DNA from: Jiangella gansuensis DSM 44835
Lineage (GTDB): Bacteria; Actinomycetota; Actinomycetes; Jiangellales; Jiangellaceae
Direction of reading: 5' to 3'
Assembly: GCF_000515395.1 (NCBI RefSeq)
Contig: NZ_KI911782.1
Coordinates: forward strand, 3,780,606-3,844,605
DNA: 64,000 bases
In this document: in pieces, positions 62,101 through 64,000 of the stretch
Numbering within the stretch: position 1 is the first letter of the stretch
Layout of the letters: each line of letters starts with the position of its first letter
Position numbers and translations under genes: made by a program
The notes under the pieces: model-generated
Databases searched by the model: none
What the model saw: only the letters and a program-made list of their open reading frames with translations
Told to the model about the DNA's origin: nothing

Positions 62101-64000
62101 CGACCACTCCGATCGGTGAGATCGAGGACGGCAAGTCGGTCGTGGCGAGCGACGACCCGCTGGTGGCGGGGTCGACGCTGACTTACACCCTCACGTTCGA
62201 GAACACCGGCAACGCCGACGCGGCGGTGGACAAGGTCGACAACCTGCTGCACGTGCTGGACGACGCCGACGTGACGGTGCAGCCGGCCAGCAGTGACCCG
62301 TCGAAGCTGACGGTTTCGGCGATCGCCGGCGGCGAGTTCTCCATCACCGGCACCCTCGAGCCCGGCGACATCGTCACCGTCACGTACACCGTCACGATCA
62401 AGCCCGAGGGTGAACGCGGCGACAACCAAGCGAACAACTACCTGGTCGAGCCGGGTACCGACATCTGCGACCCGGCCACCGACGAGGACTGTGCACCACC
62501 TCCGTGCATCCCGGCAATCGGGGAGCTGCCGGACTGCACCGTCACGCCGCTCGGTGAGATCGTCGACTCCAAGGCGGTCGAGGCGTCTGACGATCCGCTC
62601 GTCACCGGCTCTACCCTCACCTACACGTTGACGTTCGAGAACGTCGGCAACGCCGACGCCGTCGTCGACAAGGTGGACAACCTGCTGCATGTCCTCGACG
62701 ACGCCGATGTCACCCTGCAGCCGGTCGTGGACCCGGCCGGGGCGCTCACGGCGTCGCCGATCGCCAGCGGCGAGTTCTCCATCACCGGCACTCTGCAACC
62801 GGGCGAAATCGTCACCGTCACGTACGAGGTGACGATCAAGCCCGAGGGTGAGCGCGGCGACAACGTGGCGGCGAACTTCCTGCTGCTGCCGACGGATCCG
62901 GCGCCGTGCGACCCGGCCGACCCGGACTGCGTCACTCCGCCGTGCGAGCCGGCTCCGGGTGAGCTGCCGGACTGCACGACCACTCCGATCGGCGAGATCG
63001 AGGACGGCAAGTCGGTGGTCGCGTCGGACGACCCGGTCGTCGCGGGCACGGTGCTGACCTACGCGCTCACGTTCGAGAACGTCGGCAACGCCGACGCGCC
63101 GGTGGACAAGGTCGACAGCCTCCTGCACGTGCTCGACGACGGCGACGTCACGGCGCAGCCGGTCGTTGACCCGGCCGGTGAGCTGGCGGTGTCGCCGATC
63201 ACCAACGGTGAGTTCTCGATCACCGGCACGCTGCAACCGGGCGAAATCGTCACCGTCACCTACGAGGTGACGATCCGGCCGGACGGGGAGCGCGGCGACG
63301 ATCTCGCGGCGAACTACCTCATCGAGCCGGGTGAGGAGATCTGCGACCCGGCCGACGAGGACTGCGAGCAGCCACCGTGTGTGCCGACGCCGGGTGAGCT
63401 GCCGGACTGCACCGTCACGCCGGTCGGCGAGGTCATCGACTCCAAGACCGTCGAGGCCTCCGACGACCCGCTGACGGCCGGTTCGACGCTGACCTACACC
63501 CTCACGTTCGAGAACACCGGCCAGGGCCCGGCGCCGGTCTCGAAGATCGACAACCTGCTCCACGTCCTGGACGACGCCGACGTCACGACGCCGCCCGCCG
63601 TCGACCCGGCCGGTGAGCTGACCGTGTCGCCGATCCAGAACGGCCAGTTCACCATCACCGGCACCCTGGATCCCGGCGAGGTCGTGACCGTCACCTACAC
63701 CGTCACGCTCAAGCCCGACGGGGAGCGCGGCGACAACGTCGCGGCGAACTACCTCATCGAGCCGGGCGAGGTCATCTGCGACCCGGCCGACAAGGACTGC
63801 GAGCCGCCGGTCTGCGAGCCGGCCGAGGGCGAGCTGCCGGACTGCACCATCACGCCCATCCCGGAGCTGGAGGACTGGAAGGAGGTCGTGGCCAGCGATG
63901 ACCCGCTGGTGGCAGGGTCGACGCTGACCTACACCCTCACCTTCACCAACACCGGTGAGGCGGCGGGCAACGTGGACAAGATCGACTACCTGCTGCACGT
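59112..64000 (+). CDS. Giant secreted protein with DUF11-like and 145-residue tandem repeats (3' end outside window)
   Basis: The frame is open from ATG 59112 (behind AGGGAG) to the window end, giving 1629 residues without a stop. A long basic N-terminus and a signal peptide (AAAALALALLCSLMVAGASVSAQA, about residues 37-60) precede an acidic Ala/Glu/Asp-rich linker of about 100 residues. A beta region follows (to residue about 580), then two DUF11-like domains (IEKISDATADSRPGDVITYEVTMRNTGTA and the copy near 61310). From 61683 a unit of 145-146 residues repeats: IEDxKxVxASDDPLVAGSTLTYTLTFEN, VDKVDNLLHVLDDADVT, FSITGTL, GERGDN and a Cys-containing linker. Five full units and a partial sixth are visible. 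It is likely a surface adhesin or wall stalk; the C-terminal anchor is not visible. Confidence 0.85.
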   Translation, partial: MSMYRRGKFRARRRRFRGLAAPLGVTGRRILMGAKPSAAAALALALLCSLMVAGASVSAQAVPAEASAGDQADAGEAVEVAETADGSVDAAPEEDTYASDEQAMTAEGEVDPPTDSGEPQAPGRDEDAEPALPDDSDRDRSEPESADGQAGGPIAPMAAESPGSAVTGGTTFYAYVGAGESLDALFAKAFELGAVGSDTQIRITDPSGAVRHDCTIQNTAPNGAAPCDVTGLTGPAGVWSIEVIALNGNPANWPESGTSFFDWEISVQDGAGADVPGRVWTEKYRGYDWQRDLNPDVHFWVVTEHGSQYTVDLYDFNGGGWAFDSNAFGVAPTGTCAPAYQSIEMTTNTPEYPSAPASCGDPYKLFFEPPDPNLPATAPGANGTEWVLPPVVTPTIDNLQFGSVDTDTREGTFTYDLTDFTGTYSLQIDANGDGDYDDPVDRVIPLSGSSGSQSYSWDGLDGNGDPIGVCQEINARVAIDRIDEIHFVLGDTESLGGITIEQLIGNAPGETTIYWDDTQIIGTPPTTPIDGTAGVESDVPGGVHGWAFNWSDSWGNQAAIDNWTYSAVDVAETLTVPSECFEIEKISDATADSRPGDVITYEVTMRNTGTATFTASNPARLFDDLTGVIDDATYNNDATADRGPTPSYSAPIISWEGPLAPNEMVTITYTVTLQGGGDGEVRNVAFTPLCDPAEPDCDTTTPVCDPPDDEGRDPDTGLPCAEHEFELPRLQIDKVADVTELPGVGETVTYTVTATNVGPGVYTPTAPAPVTDDLTDVIDDATYNNDATADRGPTPSYSAPIISWEGPLAVGETVTITYTVTYTGAGDHILVNTACVPDDQVVVDDDPCASVQIPAAFIEDSKAVEASDDPLVAGSTLTYTLTFENTGEAAGTVDKVDNLLHVLDDADVTVQPVVDPAGGLTVSPIANGQFSITGTLDPDEVVTVTYTVTIRPEGERGDNVAANFLLLPTDPAPCDPAEEDCTVPPCEPAPGELPDCTTTPIGEIEDGKSVVASDDPLVAGSTLTYTLTFENTGNADAAVDKVDNLLHVLDDADVTVQPASSDPSKLTVSAIAGGEFSITGTLEPGDIVTVTYTVTIKPEGERGDNQANNYLVEPGTDICDPATDEDCAPPPCIPAIGELPDCTVTPLGEIVDSKAVEASDDPLVTGSTLTYTLTFENVGNADAVVDKVDNLLHVLDDADVTLQPVVDPAGALTASPIASGEFSITGTLQPGEIVTVTYEVTIKPEGERGDNVAANFLLLPTDPAPCDPADPDCVTPPCEPAPGELPDCTTTPIGEIEDGKSVVASDDPVVAGTVLTYALTFENVGNADAPVDKVDSLLHVLDDGDVTAQPVVDPAGELAVSPITNGEFSITGTLQPGEIVTVTYEVTIRPDGERGDDLAANYLIEPGEEICDPADEDCEQPPCVPTPGELPDCTVTPVGEVIDSKTVEASDDPLTAGSTLTYTLTFENTGQGPAPVSKIDNLLHVLDDADVTTPPAVDPAGELTVSPIQNGQFTITGTLDPGEVVTVTYTVTLKPDGERGDNVAANYLIEPGEVICDPADKDCEPPVCEPAEGELPDCTITPIPELEDWKEVVASDDPLVAGSTLTYTLTFTNTGEAAGNVDKIDYLLH

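Noticed and set aside
59685-63998. A 1437-residue minus-strand open frame
   Set aside because: It is the shadow of the giant secreted repeat protein. The plus strand has the ribosome site, signal peptide and DUF11-like domains; the minus frame shows only repetitive Arg/Val/Asp sequence.
61683-64000. CRISPR-like array because of regular repeats
   Set aside because: The period of about 436 bases, the open reading frame and repeats far longer than CRISPR units show a tandem protein-domain repeat.

Overview
The window is very GC-rich DNA whose genes look like those of a soil actinomycete. Signs include GTG starts and ATGA/GTGA start-stop overlaps, SARP, MmyB-type XRE and CGNR regulators, a class F sortase, Tat-exported carbohydrate enzymes, and many Asp/Gly/Ala-rich proteins. 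A Jiangella-like or Streptomyces-related actinomycete is my inference; no rRNA or complete tRNA is present to confirm it.

Layout. 1-4.1 kb: the end of an ebo-type operon (EboE C-terminus and an EboF-like phosphodiesterase), then two TIM-barrel sugar isomerase/epimerase genes, one with a Tat signal. 4.2-7.1 kb: a group 2 sigma factor, a small conserved protein, and a divergent SRPBCC/TetR pair around a palindromic operator. 7.1-14.4 kb (minus strand): a class F sortase with an Asp-rich anchored partner, a 1585-residue surface phosphoesterase with PQQ-type beta-propeller, and a HupE/UreJ-like membrane protein. 14.7-26.2 kb: a Tat-exported PIG-L deacetylase, a ROK repressor, and a tightly coupled uptake/catabolic operon (binding protein, ATPase, fused permease, creatininase-type hydrolase, argininosuccinate-lyase-type lyase, ROK kinase). 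26.5-32.8 kb (minus strand): a LacI regulator and an alpha-glucoside operon (GH13 enzyme, binding protein, MalF- and MalG-type permeases). 32.9-47.9 kb: mostly single genes and small pairs, including an MMPL transporter, an AbiE-type toxin-antitoxin pair, an XRE/SDR divergent pair, and SoxR with its box facing a broken MFS gene. 48-50.1 kb: a two-gene insert (CGNR regulator, alpha/beta hydrolase) bordered by tRNA 3'-end fragments. 50.4-55.5 kb: a two-component system divergent from a MacB-like ABC exporter. 55.5-59.1 kb: a degenerate zone with a SARP fragment, a dead IS256-type transposase and a frameshifted membrane gene around two short intact genes. 59.1-64 kb: the start of a giant secreted repeat protein that runs off the window.

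The most unusual features are not coding. Two palindrome families (60 and 48 nt) each occur twice at distant intergenic sites, and their arms differ by compensating base changes. A 200-nt nested inverted repeat lies between two convergent operons. Several promoters carry clear operators (TetR, AbiEi, XRE, SoxR). The best candidate for an undescribed pathway is the ROK-controlled operon at 17.8-26.2 kb. Its transporter resembles ferric-iron importers but the binding protein lacks their tyrosine pair, and it travels with a hydrolase, a C-N lyase and a sugar kinase.
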